From Apodemus sylvaticus (taxonomy: Eukaryota; Chordata; Mammalia; Rodentia; Muridae): a stretch of 64,000 nucleotides of DNA. Positions 14,085 to 29,335 of the stretch are shown in pieces. The DNA lies in the NCBI RefSeq assembly GCF_947179515.1, contig NC_067481.1:83404015-83468014 (forward strand). The letters are read 5' to 3'. Both the position numbers and the translations under genes were made by a program. Under the pieces are notes generated by a model. It ran no database searches. It was given only the letters and a program-made list of their open reading frames with translations, and was not told where the DNA came from. Numbering within the stretch: position 1 is the stretch's first letter; each line of letters starts with the position of its first letter.

Positions 14085-15340
14085 ATGTACTTATTATTTA
14101 TTTTTATTTTATAAATTTTGTTTTATAATTTCATACAGAAATATGTTATATTTATATCACTTCCAGTCTCCTAAAAATTTCATTGCTTGAGAAATTTATA
14201 TATGTAGACCATAATATATGACCATCTCCATCCATCCTTTCACATTTTACACATGCTGGAAGCTCAATCAACAATCCATTCCTCTCCCCATTTCATATTC
14301 TCTTCAATTTCTAAAATAAATTGTCTACTGAGTCTAATTAGTTTTTCCCTTATGCTCATGGATATGAAGCTGACTGGACTATAGACAGTAAAACAGTGGC
14401 CACATCACCAAAGAACAATGGTCCATCCATCCCCAGCAATTATCAATGGACAATAGTACCTGAAAGGTGGGGTGCTTTATGAGACAACCCTTATCTAGGC
14501 TAGCATTTTAGCTGGCTGGTTTCTCTGTAGGTACCCAGAGCCTCTGTGAGTTCTCGATCGTCATAACCATGATGTTTGCAGATGAACACATTCCACAGCA
14601 CACCTTCTCATCTTCCAGCTTTGACATTCTTTTTATCTCCTCTTCTGTGGTGTCCCCTGAGCCTTAGCAGGCTCAGGTGCATTGGGGTGGGGAAGGTTGG
14701 TAACAGTTATATTGTGCTCCTAGCCAAACACTCATAATTTGTTGACCAGCTGTGAGTCTCTGCACTAACTTCAGGGACTGAGAAGAAAAGCTTCTCTGAC
14801 CAAAGTTGCTAGCAGTCTGGGTCTGTAGGTATAAACATGATCTTTAGGAAATAATTTGACAATTAATAAAAATAACAACATCACGTTTCCCTCTAGGGTC
14901 TGTTACTTCCCCAGAAATGGGCAGGAATTATGGTTCCAGGCATGAATTCTCTTCTGGAGGAAAAGACTGCAAATCATTCAGAAGGCATGGAGTTACCCCC
15001 ATAATAATAACCAAAAACACAGGTGCATTAGTTGTACTATTAGGCCTATCTTTCCTGGCAGATCAATAGTGCATTATGCAACACTCAGGGATAGGTAAAT
15101 TTCTTGATGTCTTTTTTTCCTTTAACAGTCTACATAACCCCTTCTGGCACTAGCTAACCAGTGAGAAGGAATTTTCCAGTTGGTTTGAGTTTGATTTCTC
15201 CAGACCTTATAAGCAAAATGTGCTGTATCTTCAGTTATAAAAGTCTTATCATGTGGTTTTGGTGGGTAATTAAGATATGTTTATTGTTTCAGGGATCTTT
15301 GCAATATTGCCAATGAGTAACTTGTTCCTTCCCTTGTATT
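14085..15340 (-). mobile_element. Old rodent L1 3' end (Lx-type), antisense
   Basis: The left edge is T/A-rich (ttatttttattttataaatt), as expected for the reversed tail of a minus-strand element. The following DNA (tttcatacagaaatatgtta, the segment around ccccagcaattatcaatgga, and later caggcatgaattctcttctg) resembles a widespread old rodent L1 3' UTR as I remember it. No ORF2 is visible. The exact family and right edge need a repeat library. Confidence 0.55.
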
Positions 15341-15689
15341 ATGATTTTCATTAAGCTATCAACAACAACTAAAAAGATTACAATCACTGCTTTCCAGGCA
15401 AATCAAATTAGTTAGTGTTTATTCTGAAAACGTCACCTTCTTTCTTCTTTACTACCAACATTAATAACACTGTCAACATTACCCTACTGTATTAGTCATC
15501 CACATATTGATATCTATTTTCTATGTGTATATACATATGTATGATACTCACCTATGTACAAATATACCTATAAATATATTTAAACTACATATAAATATTT
15601 AATTTCTACATGCTATATCTACAAATATTTCAATGATTGGTAAAATTAAAGAAAAGTAAAATTTGATATGGGGAATAACACGTCTCAGC

Positions 15690-15870
15690 AGGTAAAACTG
15701 TCCGCCACCTAGCTCATTACTCTAGCGTGATTCCCCAGTAGCTACATGGTAGAAAGAACAGATTATCCCAGATTGGTTGCTGACCTTTCCTTAAGTACTG
15801 ACCTCTACAGGTATGCCATGACACACTTTCCTACCCTCAACTAAGTAACTCCAAATAAATAAATGTAATA
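15690..15870 (+). mobile_element. B3-like SINE (worn)
   Basis: The order gtctcagcaggtaaaactgt, gattccccagtagctacatg, tgacctctacaggtatgcca and an A/T-rich tail fits a B3/B2-type SINE on the + strand. Confidence 0.55.
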
Positions 15871-17032
15871 AAAATTTAAAGAATATATACATTCTGTTCA
15901 AAGTTGTAATCTGCTGTCTAATAATACCCATTCTATACCATTGTTAGGAGATTAAAACTAATGCTAAAGCTAGGTGGTGAATCTATATGTTAATTTACCA
16001 CAATCCTGAAATCTCATCCTAAAGTACAGATGTCTGGTGTGCTTATAGAAGTGAAAGAGAAAGGTTTGGCAAGAATTTACATTTTTCCGAACCTTGAAAA
16101 TTACAATAATTTTGCCTGTGAGAGTAGAGGGGCTAGAATATGTGATAGGGAAGATAAAAACCATAAGGTTCAATTCATCTTCCAAATCCATTCCACACTT
16201 AGATACCCATTATGAGGAACTTGTTAACATGTTTCAGCATATAATACTCAGAGCAAATAAGCCTGTAACTATTTGATCTGTCAATACGATGAATTTTATT
16301 CTTATGACTTCAGTGTACCCAGCATCACTGAGATTCCAGCTTAGTTAATATCGCTGTTACTAAGGGTGAATTAGTCTGCTACTGCATTTTTCTTCATAGT
16401 ACCAGTTTCTTAACAACTAAAGATAAATGGGTGACTCTAGCCTTCAGTGTAAGAAAGTGGAGAAATTACACATCATGTAGCCGGAGGACAGAAAGGGCAG
16501 TAAGCCTGAACTCTCTCCAGTGGCTCAACTGTGGGAGGAGGGGCTGCTTTGAAGGCTGTGGGAGTGAATCTAATTATCACCCTCTTACTTTCATTAATAG
16601 GTTTGAATAGGTTAACTTCTCAAAGGAGCAGGAAGGAGATGTTACTATGTTTTGGCTGAATTATTAGGCTGCATTATACAAATTTAAATATTATGTTCAC
16701 AATTTTTAAATGTCCTTTATGAGATTTGTCAGGTTGGGAAAGATGAACATCAAATATGGAAAGGCAAAAATTAAAGATAACACATGGTTTATTTATAGAT
16801 GGGAGTATATTTATAGAGGGGAGGGCAGAACAATCTGGAAAACTAGAAGAAATATTTTAATTTCCATCTGCACAGTTTAGTTGGTTAGATTAACCATCAG
16901 GCAAAGCTTTTGCTTTTTTTCCCTGCATTTGTGAGGTTCTGCCGCATTTCTCCTTTATTTTGGCTTGTTTATGGTAGACGTCAGCTCAGAAGTAATCTAT
17001 GTGTTTAATGACCATTATTTTTGTTTTCTTAG

Positions 17033-17184
17033 CTTCACTAGCCAAAAGTCAGATGATGACTATGAAGATTATGCTTCTAATAAAACATGGGTGTTGACTC
17101 CAAAAGTTCCTGAGGGCGATGTCACTGTCATCTTAAACAATTTGCTGGAAGGTTATGACAACAAACTTCGACCTGACATAGGAG
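17033..17184 (+). CDS. Gabrg2: Gabrg2 exon 2: signal peptide end and N-terminus of gamma-2
   Basis: This 152-bp exon starts after a pyrimidine-rich acceptor (ttttgttttcttag) and ends at a strong donor (GAG|gtaagg). Its first base completes a glycine codon begun in exon 1 (phase 2) and its last base opens a valine codon (phase 1). The 50 full codons begin FTSQKSDDDYEDYASNKTW; the mature protein is expected to start at the Q. Visible: an acidic N-terminal stretch, the sequon NKT (mature Asn13) and the helix region ending LEGYDNKLRPDIG. The residues N40, R43 and P44 (mature numbering) are all in the normal state; R43 is the site of the human epilepsy variant R43Q (R82Q in precursor numbering). 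The N-terminal helix contributes to subunit contacts. An in-frame ATG at 16965 is intronic and is not a start. Confidence 0.98.
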
Positions 17185-17328
17185 GTAAGGGGAAGCTTTA
17201 GATTCTGCACTGTAGAAAAAGATATACCAGCATTAGTTATTCAATTAGAATGACATATTGGTATTTTTTCTAGAGCCAAAAAACTTTAAATTATAATCCT
17301 ATAATTTTAAATATGAAGAAAAGGCAAG

Positions 17329-17480
17329 ATAGGCTGTGGAAGCACACATCTTTAATTCTAGCACTAGAGAGGGAGAGCTGGCAAATCTCTAACTTTGAGG
17401 CCATCCTGGTGTACAGACTGAATTCTAGGACAGGCAGGCCTGGCTATACAAAGAAACACTGTCTTCATACAAACAAACAA
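17329..17480 (+). mobile_element. B1 SINE (worn) feeding a GA microsatellite
   Basis: The segments ggctgtggaagcacacatct, ctagcactagagagggagag and ccatcctggtgtacagactg keep the B1 order. Its A-rich tail passes into the (GA)n array at 17525-17575. It starts about 145 bp after the exon 2 donor. Confidence 0.7.
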
Positions 17481-17523
17481 AAGAATAAACAAAAAACCAG
17501 CACTATCACACACACCCCAACAA

Positions 17524-17524
<1 letters not shown>

Positions 17525-17575
<51 letters not shown>
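17525..17575. repeat. (GA)n microsatellite
   Basis: About 25 GA units with one interruption (gaagag) near the left end, at the tail of a B1. Confidence 0.95.
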
Positions 17576-17576
<1 letters not shown>

Positions 17577-18489
17577 AAAGACATATAAAAAGCCTGGGAT
17601 TGCAATGATAAAGCTTAAATGCTGGTAGATATTCCCCTCAATATTTCAACGACTATAAAATAATGACAACTTCTTATGAAATGGTGTCAGAGAGAAGAGA
17701 AAGAAAAGTAAAGAATAGCAGAGAGCATATTGGGTACATGCATCTATGGAACAACCAGTTGAAAATTTCAGTGGCCTTAGCCATAAGCATTATTTGGCAC
17801 TACAATGGCAGAAAAGCTAGGTAAGTCAAACTGGGCTGAGAGTCTCTTTCTTATTCTACAGAAACAGCACGACAGCTAGGAGAATACTTTTCATAGTAAG
17901 AGAAAAAAAGGGCAGAGAAGTTGGACTCTCATAAGGCTTAATGTTTGAGCTTTGAATTGGCACATTCATTTTGTTTAGATAGTGTGTGGTTAAGTAAGAT
18001 TTTCCATCCCCAAAGTCAAGAGACAAGGAAGTAACTTCACTTGCAGGAGGGAAAGGGTATGGATGTCAGTGTTGATGAGAAACTCCATCTGCCGCCGAGA
18101 TTTGGGCATGGTTCTTTCAAGGAAAATGAATAAAGATGAGACAAGTGGGCTTGAATTGAAGCCCAGAACCATCTCATGTATCTTCTGCTCATGAAATGTT
18201 AAATTAAAATAGATCAAGCTCAATTGATATTGAACATTACACCACGCAATTTTTTTTAAAAAATATATTAGTATAACAAATCGGTATAAAACTGGCTTCC
18301 TTTTAGTTTCTTCCACTACCTACACATTAACAGCATACAGTATGTCACTGGGGAAGATTTTGATTTGCTATTGGCTAGAGATGTATGAGGGTGAAGTTAT
18401 GATAACCTCATTAGCAAGGGTAATGTTACATTAAAACTTAGAGACATCACTCTTTAATCACTTTCCTTTATATATCAGTTATGAGTAGT

Positions 18490-18757
18490 CAGGATCACCA
18501 ACCAAGGAATACACATGGAGGGATCCATGGCTCCAGCCACATGTCTAACAGAGGATGGCTTTATTTGGCATCAATGTGAGAATAAGCCCTTAGGGAATGC
18601 GAGGGTGGGGAGGCAGGAGTGGGTGGGTGGGTGGGTAGGTGGGTGAGGGCACGCCTCATAGAAGCTGGAGGACAGGTTTATTGGGGGGAGGGGGAAATCG
18701 GGAAAGGGGATATCATTTGAAATATAAATATATAAAATATCCAATTAAAAAAAATAA
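18490..18757 (+). mobile_element. Truncated L1 3' UTR
   Basis: This has the typical end of a rodent L1: the segments ggaatacacatggagggatc and ccatggctccag, then the GGGT-rich part, gggaaaggggatatcatttg, and the tail aaatatccaattaaaaaaaa. Only about 270 bp of the 3' end remains. Confidence 0.85.
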
Positions 18758-19102
18758 GAGAGTAATCAGGAAGCACAATGGTTTCCAGAGCTCGGAGGGG
18801 GAAAAGTGAGGGAAACCGAGGGATCTGAGAGAACACGGTAGAAAAGTAAACAGAAAGAAATATCTCTTGATTTCTAGCTACTACACTGTTTCTTGAAAGA
18901 TGTTGCTTAAAAAGAGATATTTCTTTGAAAACAAAATTATTATGAAAATGGGAAGTATTGACTAGTGCTAAATTAGTTGTGAATAAATCATTTCTACTGA
19001 GCTAAACTTAAAAAAAAAAAAAAAAACCAGACTAAATGAATATGATTTTGTTCCTGGCAAAAACAAACAAACGAATACAGGTTCTTATAATTTTCCTTGC
19101 AG

Positions 19103-19170
19103 TGAAACCAACATTAATTCATACAGATATGTATGTGAACAGCATTGGTCCAGTGAATGCCATCAATATG
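19103..19170 (+). CDS. Gabrg2: Gabrg2 exon 3: first beta strands, loop D approach
   Basis: This 68-bp exon has the length standard for exon 3 in the GABA-A family. The acceptor is ttttccttgcag and the donor is ATG|gtgagt. Two bases complete the split valine codon, then 22 codons read KPTLIHTDMYVNSIGPVNAINM, so intron 2 is phase 1 and intron 3 is phase 0. The segment is part of the extracellular beta sandwich. Met57 and Tyr58 (mature numbering, in TDMYVNS) lie at the gamma face of the benzodiazepine pocket according to published mutagenesis of the family. Loss of this exon would shift the frame, because 68 is not a multiple of three. Confidence 0.97.
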
Positions 19171-20098
19171 GTGAGTTACAGAATTTAATTGTCTATATTT
19201 ATCTTGTGAATAAGGACTATATTTTTTAAAGGGAATTAAGATTTTGAAAAGAAAAGACAATATTACAGACTTATTTTTTATGTTGTGATGCTGTTTAAAA
19301 TTTGAAGGTTATTGTCATGAGAATCAACTGTGGTTAGATATGAAATTAATGTGTGTAATTGTGATATAATGTTGATTCAAAAACACATATGAAATCTGTT
19401 TTCTTTTTAGAAGACTGATGATATAGAAATAATAGTCTGCTTCAAATTAGAAATGACTATCAGAGCACATATTGTATATTTATATTTTCAACCCAAATCT
19501 GAAAAACTAGATTGAATATCTAATATACTATAATGAAATCAATGTATAGTGTATTTTAATATGAATAATATGGTAAAATATAGTAAAGAAACATAAATTC
19601 AGTTAAAATGATGTAACCAAAAATACTATTTCAATGCAGAACATAATATAATTACTTATATGTAACAACACAATAAGTCATAGTGAGATTATGAATTAAA
19701 CCTGGTATTTATAATGGTAGAATGAATTGATTTTATGCTGTATTGTTATGTGCAGAAACATAGATAGGATGACATATACTTTCAGTTACTGTCATTATTT
19801 GCATAACCATGAAAGTAATCTCAGATGTTACAAACTGAGTATGTGGACACAATATGTAAATATTCAAAGACAGTCTGTAAGTAATAATTTAGTATTTTCT
19901 ATTCTGGAAGTGTATTCAACAGTATAGCTCAGCTTTGGGTCAGAATGAAGGTCTCTATGAGCTTCTCTTAGTTCTGTGAAATGGGGTTTTTATTGTCATT
20001 TTGTTTGGAGCTAAAATATATTCAGCTTTATTGCAACTCAGCATTAATTAGTTGGAAAATAGTTCATAAAATAGCTTGTTTTCCCAATACCTAAAAAT

Positions 20099-20405
20099 TT
20101 CAGACAGATAGGAGCAATTTAGGGTTAAAAATATGTAGGTGAGTTGGTATCCCCATCCCTCTATTTCTGTTGGGCATTTGAGCTAAGATCACCCACACTG
20201 AGTCCTGGGATCCCTGGGACTTTCTAGACATTCCGGCCACAACCCCTCCCCTGGCAACTGCATATTTGCATTCATTTTGCATGCCCTCTCTGCTGGCTAC
20301 CCTCTCAGAGGCAAAGGGAAGAGGGAATGAAGGATAGAACTCTGTAAGGGGGTATGGGTGGCAAGATTTGAGATACAAATAAATAAAATAATTAATTAAT
20401 GAAAA
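20099..20405 (+). mobile_element. L1 3' remnant with 5' inversion
   Basis: The left part (about 20099-20285) reads as L1 3' UTR on the minus strand: ctgttgggcatttgagctaa is the reverse of the motif that appears in sense near 45960. The right part (from about 20290) reads in sense: ctctcagaggcaaagggaag, then aaataaataaaataattaat as tail. Opposite orientations in one short insert fit twin priming during retrotransposition. Confidence 0.6.
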
Positions 20406-21728
20406 AAGAATTTTGGACTGAGAAGTAACCTATGTGCAAGGTGCAAGGCATTCACAGCAGACTGTAGTCTGCCACAGGGAGACCCAGGATCAGGTAGTAA
20501 CTGATGACCCAGGATGAAAGGATCACAGGACAGTATGCATGCAGCCACATACGTGCATCCTGATGTGGCATGTAGTCATGATAAACCACTCCTGACCCCG
20601 ATGCCTCATGCTTTTCAACATAAAACAGAGTGTGTAGGATACTGGATAAATAAGGAGGCCCTTCTGGGTTTTGCATATTCTATGAATTCTAAGTCATTTT
20701 ATTTTTTTATGCTTTTCCTATTTAAGATCAATCTGATTGGAATAAATATATAAAGCTGTGAAAAGTTCAGGAATGATTATTTGGAACCATGATGATAGTA
20801 CATAAGTTAAGGTGCCAATCATTGTTCTAAGAGCCGATTCTTCTCAGCTGATTATAAATTTTACGTGGTTTATTAAATGAGTTGACAAGTGAAAAGCACA
20901 TAGTCAGAAGCTGACCCAAAGTGAGAATTGCTGAAGTACTGAAGAATCACAAAAATTAAAACCAATGAGTAAACCAAAGCAACAACAAAACCACACAGAA
21001 TGGCGGCATGATTTTGTTTTTCATTAAAAACTCTCATACTGATGACAAAAACGAAATTCAAAGACCACAAATATCCCAGACCTTGAAGATGCACCTATGC
21101 GTTAGGGTTATTTTTTCTTTGGTAAAAGGAGGGTAACAAAGACTAACTAATAAAGAAGGATTTTCCTCCTCAGGACTGCCTATGACTATGTCAGCCACAC
21201 CAGATCCACTGTATTCTGATTCCAGTCCTGCAGATCTGAATATCACACAGTACTTGCTTGTCTTTGTCTGAAGTCACCCACCTTATATTTGATAGGCTCT
21301 TAAAGTGAATTGTTATGTTTACTTGTCATTATTACCTTTAAGAATATTCTCCTCCATGAGAGATAGTAATTCGGCCTAAGAATCACTACTAATGTCTTAA
21401 TAAATTAACTTTATTCTAGTAAATTCACAAGTAAAAGCATTGCAAAGCTAAGTAAAGTAAGCAATTTAATTATTTTAATCTTATTTAGAGAAATGGAATA
21501 AATAGTCATAACTTCTAGTATGTTATCTTTTGAATTTTCTATTTGTCAGGGGCAAAATGTTTTATATACTTTCACAGGAGTGACCATTTGGCATCTTTAG
21601 AGCCTTTCTTTTATTGTAAGGCAGCTAAACCTACAAATCTCCATTTAAGTATCTTGAATGCATGGGGCTTCAGTTTGTTCTACAATAGTGAACCTGAACA
21701 ATTATTCTTTTAGGCAACATTTAGTAAT

Positions 21729-21863
21729 ATCTGGTGATGGTTAGGGTGAGGTGGAAGATTTGCTACTGGTATCTGGGACATAGAGGCAGAGGTCATGCTC
21801 AATATCCTACAGTGGACAGGGAAGCACACACCTCCCATTCTCCCTAGCAAATGATGGTCTGCC
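21729..21863 (+). mobile_element. MER5A-like ancient hAT element
   Basis: The segments tgctactggtatctgggaca, atgctcaatatcctacagtg and caaatgatggtctgcc follow the MER5A consensus order as I remember it. This family predates the placental radiation. The copy ends 222 bp before exon 4. Confidence 0.7.
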
Positions 21864-22037
21864 TTCTTGATTTGTATGTATGTGAAGTAAGGTATTCACC
21901 AGTTATTGGAGATTTGACGAGAAATCATTAATGTATGAAACTGGTATGAATACGGGTGAGGTAAAGATGGCATCATCAAAGCTACTGTTTCCTGGTATGT
22001 TATTCCATGCAGTCTCATACTGTCAAAGACCACATGA

Positions 22038-24853
<2,816 letters not shown>

Positions 24854-24936
24854 GCTAACAATTGATGCTGAGTGCCAGCTGCAGTTACACAACTTCCCAA
24901 TGGATGAACACTCCTGCCCCCTGGAGTTCTCCAGTT
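24854..24936 (+). CDS. Gabrg2: Gabrg2 exon 5: signature Cys-loop
   Basis: This 83-bp exon is bounded by ttgtttttctaattag and T|gtaagt. The first base completes the split arginine codon, 27 codons follow (LTIDAECQLQLHNFPMDEHS then CPLEFSS), and the last T opens a tyrosine codon (phase 1). It encodes the whole disulphide loop: two cysteines (mature C151 and C165) with 13 residues between them and the FPMD motif, the hallmark of pentameric ligand-gated channels. The loop contacts the M2-M3 linker and couples ligand binding to gating. A tetranucleotide repeat lies about 500 bp upstream in intron 4. The exon is not a multiple of three, so skipping it would shift the frame. Confidence 0.98.
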
Positions 24937-25749
24937 GTAAGTAATATTCTTTCCAGATTGTGCCCTGTCACCTGTAGTCACTCTAATTGCCTTGTCAATT
25001 CATGCAATGAATCTGAGAAATTACAGAGTGGCCCTGGGTTTTGCTATTGATTTTGAAATCATTTTTCTTGTAATTCAAAACTGTCCCAATTAAAAAAAAT
25101 CTTTGCAAAAAGAATTGATGGAATGAGGAATTATTAGAAAATAGACAATGGTGCCCAGACTAAGAGTTGAGGTGGGCTGTAAGACCAGGCCAGGACTCAA
25201 TAGAAAGAGTATAAATGGTTGATACTGTACCTCCAATTCCCTTCTTCATGGTACTTAGAATAATGTTATAACACATTCTTAAGCAAAGTGTACCTCACAT
25301 TAACGTTCTGTGTTATAATATTTGTAAAAATGTGTGACATGGCAACACTGTGAAAGCCTGACTTATTATTTTCATCAGACCATATAACAAAGCAAGAGGA
25401 GCTTGATAACTCTACCACCAATTAAATATTAAAACTTCCACAGATATTTGAAAGCAAACAGGCCTCAGTTTTCTGAATGCTCTATTTGTTCAACACCTAT
25501 GTTAGATTATCCATCTCTGCCTTTTTCTGGCTTAACAGCTAGACATATTGAGTGAATGAAATGATAACAACGGATTTTAAACATGTGTTTTCATCAATGT
25601 AATTTCTCTTCTATAGAGTCAGGGAGATTCATAAGATCAAAAAAGCTATAAGCATAGTTAATTTTAAAAGACAGTGACAAGACAAGTGATCATCTGTTCA
25701 TTACTTCATCAATTCCACTTATATAATGTACATAATACATATTTAGAAG

Positions 25750-25751
<2 letters not shown>

Positions 25752-25785
<34 letters not shown>
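25752..25785. repeat. (TA)n microsatellite
   Basis: About 17 TA units, uninterrupted, in intron 5. Confidence 0.95.
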
Positions 25786-25789
<4 letters not shown>

Positions 25790-26005
25790 TCCATTATGTA
25801 TCTTTTTTCATGGTTACCTATTTGAGTAGAGTGTGTTCAGTTATATAGTTGAAATTTCCTTAACTTTTAGAGAGATTAATCAAGCAGAGTTGGCATTCTA
25901 TTGAGTCACCTAAAACTCAGAAATAAGAAATATTTATGCCACCAGGTTGCAAATGACAATTTTCCCCTGAACCTATACACAGTGTAATACCATTTACCAT
26001 TCTTT

Positions 26006-26027
26006 AAAAAAAAAAAAAAAAAAAAAA
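26006..26027. repeat. Poly(A) run of 22
   Basis: Twenty-two consecutive A with no SINE or LINE body recognisable on its left. Confidence 0.9.
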
Positions 26028-27384
26028 GAACCAGTTACCACAATACTCCTTGGAGTGTTCCCAGGTAGCATCATGCTTTTTCCATTCTCAATGTGTCCTG
26101 TTACATATCCCCAGCAATTCAGTAGCTGCCATTTTTCTGCTCTCTTTTACAAGAACAAACAAAGATTTAACCAAAAAGAAGTATAAAGGAAAGAATATTT
26201 ACTCCAAATAGAATTTCATATTTTATAGTCAATGGTTATCTTCACTTCACATTATTAATATTTGAATGGTTGAAGTAATGTTTATCTCTTCACTTCTTCC
26301 TTCATGCATCCATTCATTTGGAGCCACATTAGAGAAGGAAACCAGTACCTTGTCCCATGTGAGATATGCATCCTACCACCAAGCCATATTGTCAACCTTG
26401 GCTTTTAGTTACGTTCATATTTTACTGGGAAAAGGACATTTCACAGTTAATTAATAGTATTATTTTCCATTCAGGAAATATGCAGTGATCATCAGTTTTT
26501 TGGTATAGTAATTATAGTAGTCTCTATTAAGAATTATCTAAAAAGTAGTTTAAAATGCCTATTATAGCTAGGGATATCATGCTCATGATAGTTTTACTCT
26601 GATTAGGAGTGTAATGCTGTTCTCATGAAGATCTCCACATAAGCTCTTTGGTGTGTTCCTATGGGCATTTGTACATAATTTTAATTTTAATTTTAAATTT
26701 CAATGTATGTTAAAACTGAGTTCACACTGTATGCTAATACCATCATATATTTCCTTTTCTCTTTGGTCTTTGTCACACAAAACTGGTAAAATTCTAGTAA
26801 TCAGGTGAATACAAGAAATAATTGACTTAAGGCCAAAATGAAGTACTTATATAGAAATTTCTTATTCCCCAAACCAAAATCTAAAATAAAAATCAAGAGA
26901 CTGAACAACTTCATATCTGATAATGTAAATGGTCATCATATTAGAATAATTTTTGGAGAAGCCTCTTTATTGTATCTTTTTCAGTATTTCCCCGTGTCTA
27001 CATGACTGTCAAAATCTTGAACTATTGGCCACCTTTCATTATGAAACACTTTCTTACATATCTAATTTTCATTTTGTATCTGGGCACTTTTGTATCTTAT
27101 CTCAGGTGATATAAAGCATAAATACAGCATTTAGAGTATCCTCAGTTGTTTATGTTACATGCAATTAAAAGTGAGTTTTACCAAAGGCAGTTTTGACTTT
27201 GCTAACTTTCATTTTTTTTTGCAGCAAGGTGTGATATGAATTATGTTAATTTTCTGTGAGGCAAATTCTTCAAGGCCACTCCAGGGTGCTCATATGACTT
27301 TTAAATTTATTCTTCCTTGGTATTTATAACTTGTTTAAAGAAGGTGGTTGCTAACTATGGCTGGTCATTTGCTGTCATATTTAA

Positions 27385-27615
<231 letters not shown>

Positions 27616-28564
27616 TAAATAGTACTCAAAACGATAATGATGCAGATTAATTTTTCAGACAAAATGATAGCTGATATTCTAGTAGCATAGATAGATACAC
27701 ACGTATTCTATCAATGTAAGGCAAATTGGATTCGAAATGGTTTAGTAATTTATGTACTAATTTCTTAAAATGAATTGCAATTATTTGTGACAATAACATG
27801 TTTATTAGGTATAAATTAATTTATTCTTACTAGGGAGTCTGTTTGTTAATATATTGAAGTTGCAACATTTTTAATAATTATGCAAGTAACTGAAGTAAGG
27901 AATCATTGACCTCTCAGTAATTTAATATATTAAAAATACACCTGAGAACTTCATGCAAAGCATTTTTAACATATTGTTCCATCTCCAACCCAACCCTTAC
28001 CATTCTTTCTCTTCTTCCCACCGACGTTGTGTTTCCTTTTTTTTTTCTTCTTATCTTTCCACCTACTTTCTGTGACTGAGCTAGTAGTAAAACAGGCTAG
28101 AGGATCATTCACCCTCTGTGCCAGGATTTCTTCTGGCTGGAGCTTGCACGGTCCTTGTGCATGCTGTCACTATCACATTGCTGTGAGTTCATATGGGCAA
28201 TTGGATAGTGTGTCTTGAAATGACTGTTCACTTTAATAATTTTATACTGGCTCCAAAACTGGATGAGATAACAAGCTTTGCATACTGGATAGGTCTCTCT
28301 CACATCACAACAGCATCCATCATTAGCTATAGATAGTGTGACATTATCGGAAATTCTCATTGGACAAAGATCCACAAACACTTTATATGTGTTAAAAGAA
28401 ATGCTGGAAATCTGGATTTATATCATAAAATGTGACTTGCGTTTTTAAAGTTTTCAAGCAGTAAATGCTTCTAAAACTTCATTGCTAAGTGCACATAGGA
28501 CATTAAATTATTAATATAAGCTGAAAGTCAATAATTGAAAATGAAATCTTATGACTTTTAATGG

Positions 28565-29335
28565 TGGGTTTGGTCTGAATAAGACTGCTTACCATAGACT
28601 CATGTTTGAATATTCACTCACTCCCCAGTTGAGTGAACTCTTTAAACAGGATCAGGAGGTACGGACTTGTTGGAAGAAATATTTACTGGAAAGTTTCATG
28701 TCAATTTGACACATAATAAAGACACGGGAGAGGAAGGGGTCTTAACTGAGAAAATGCTTGAATAACATTGGGCTGTAAGCAAGACTATAGAGCATTTTCT
28801 TAATAATGATAGATGTGGGCAGATCTAGTCCAATATGTCTGGTACCATCCCTAGGATGGCATTCCTTGGTGCTATACTAAAACAAAGTGTGCAAGCCATG
28901 AGGGACAGGGGCAGGGTGGGGGGAGATAAGCAACACTCTTCATGACCTGTCCACTTCTGCCTCCAGTATCCAACCTGGGTTCATTTCTTGCCCTGGCTTC
29001 TCTCAGTGATCTGTGATTCAGGATATGCAAGTCAAATGAACACTTTTCTTTTCAACTTGGTTTTACTCATGGTGTTTCATCAGAACAATAGGAACCCAAA
29101 CTAATGCAAGGTATATTGTTGTGGGTGGACTTTCAGATTTCAAAAGCCTACGGCATTCACAGCTCTGCCTCATGGTTGTGTTTCAATATTCAAGCTCTCA
29201 GTTACTGTTCCTGCACTCTGCCTGCCTGCTCACTCCTAATTATGATGGTCATTGACTCTCCACTAAAATTGTAAGCCTCCAGTAAACTCTTCTGTAGTAT
29301 GCCATTGTCATAGTGTCTTAGTAATATAAAAGTAA
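28565..29335 (+). mobile_element. Rodent dispersed repeat interrupted by another repeat
   Basis: Two halves of one familiar rodent repeat, 28565-28680 (segments ctgaataagactgcttacca and atcaggaggtacggacttgt) and 29110-29335 (segments tttcaaaagcctacggcatt and tcatagtgtcttagtaatat), are split by a second repeat. I know the sequence pattern but cannot name the family with certainty. Confidence 0.6.
28682..29107 (+). mobile_element. Second rodent repeat nested in the first
   Basis: It begins near gtttcatgtcaatttgacac and ends near ggtgtttcatcagaacaata and aacccaaactaatg, a common rodent repeat pattern. It sits between the halves of the older copy, so it inserted later. Exact ends are uncertain by about 10 bp. 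Confidence 0.65.

Larger units (their letters stand above)
1..17032 (+). other. Gabrg2: Gabrg2 intron 1 (3' part)
   Basis: No coding exon was found here; exon 1 must lie upstream. I see no clear feature in 1-2570, 3920-5980, 6885-7300, 8120-9290, 10035-10960, 11190-13500, 13540-14080 or 15880-17020 beyond AT-rich intronic DNA. The recognised repeats inside the intron are listed separately. The short open frames (under about 90 codons) have no family likeness and no consistent codon use. Confidence 0.9.
17185..19102 (+). other. Gabrg2: Gabrg2 intron 2 (1,918 bp)
   Basis: This phase-1 intron has a gtaagg donor and a ttgcag acceptor. It contains a worn B1 with a GA tail (17329-17575) and an L1 3' end (about 18490-18757). 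The stretches 17580-18480 and 18760-19090 hold nothing I can name apart from a run of 17 A at about 19011-19027. Confidence 0.95.

Noticed and set aside
16965..17032. An ATG in frame with exon 2, suggesting an alternative first exon reading into the receptor.
   Set aside because: The reading frame crosses a good acceptor site; the part upstream has no likeness to a signal peptide of the family and no promoter or 5' exon signal is visible.
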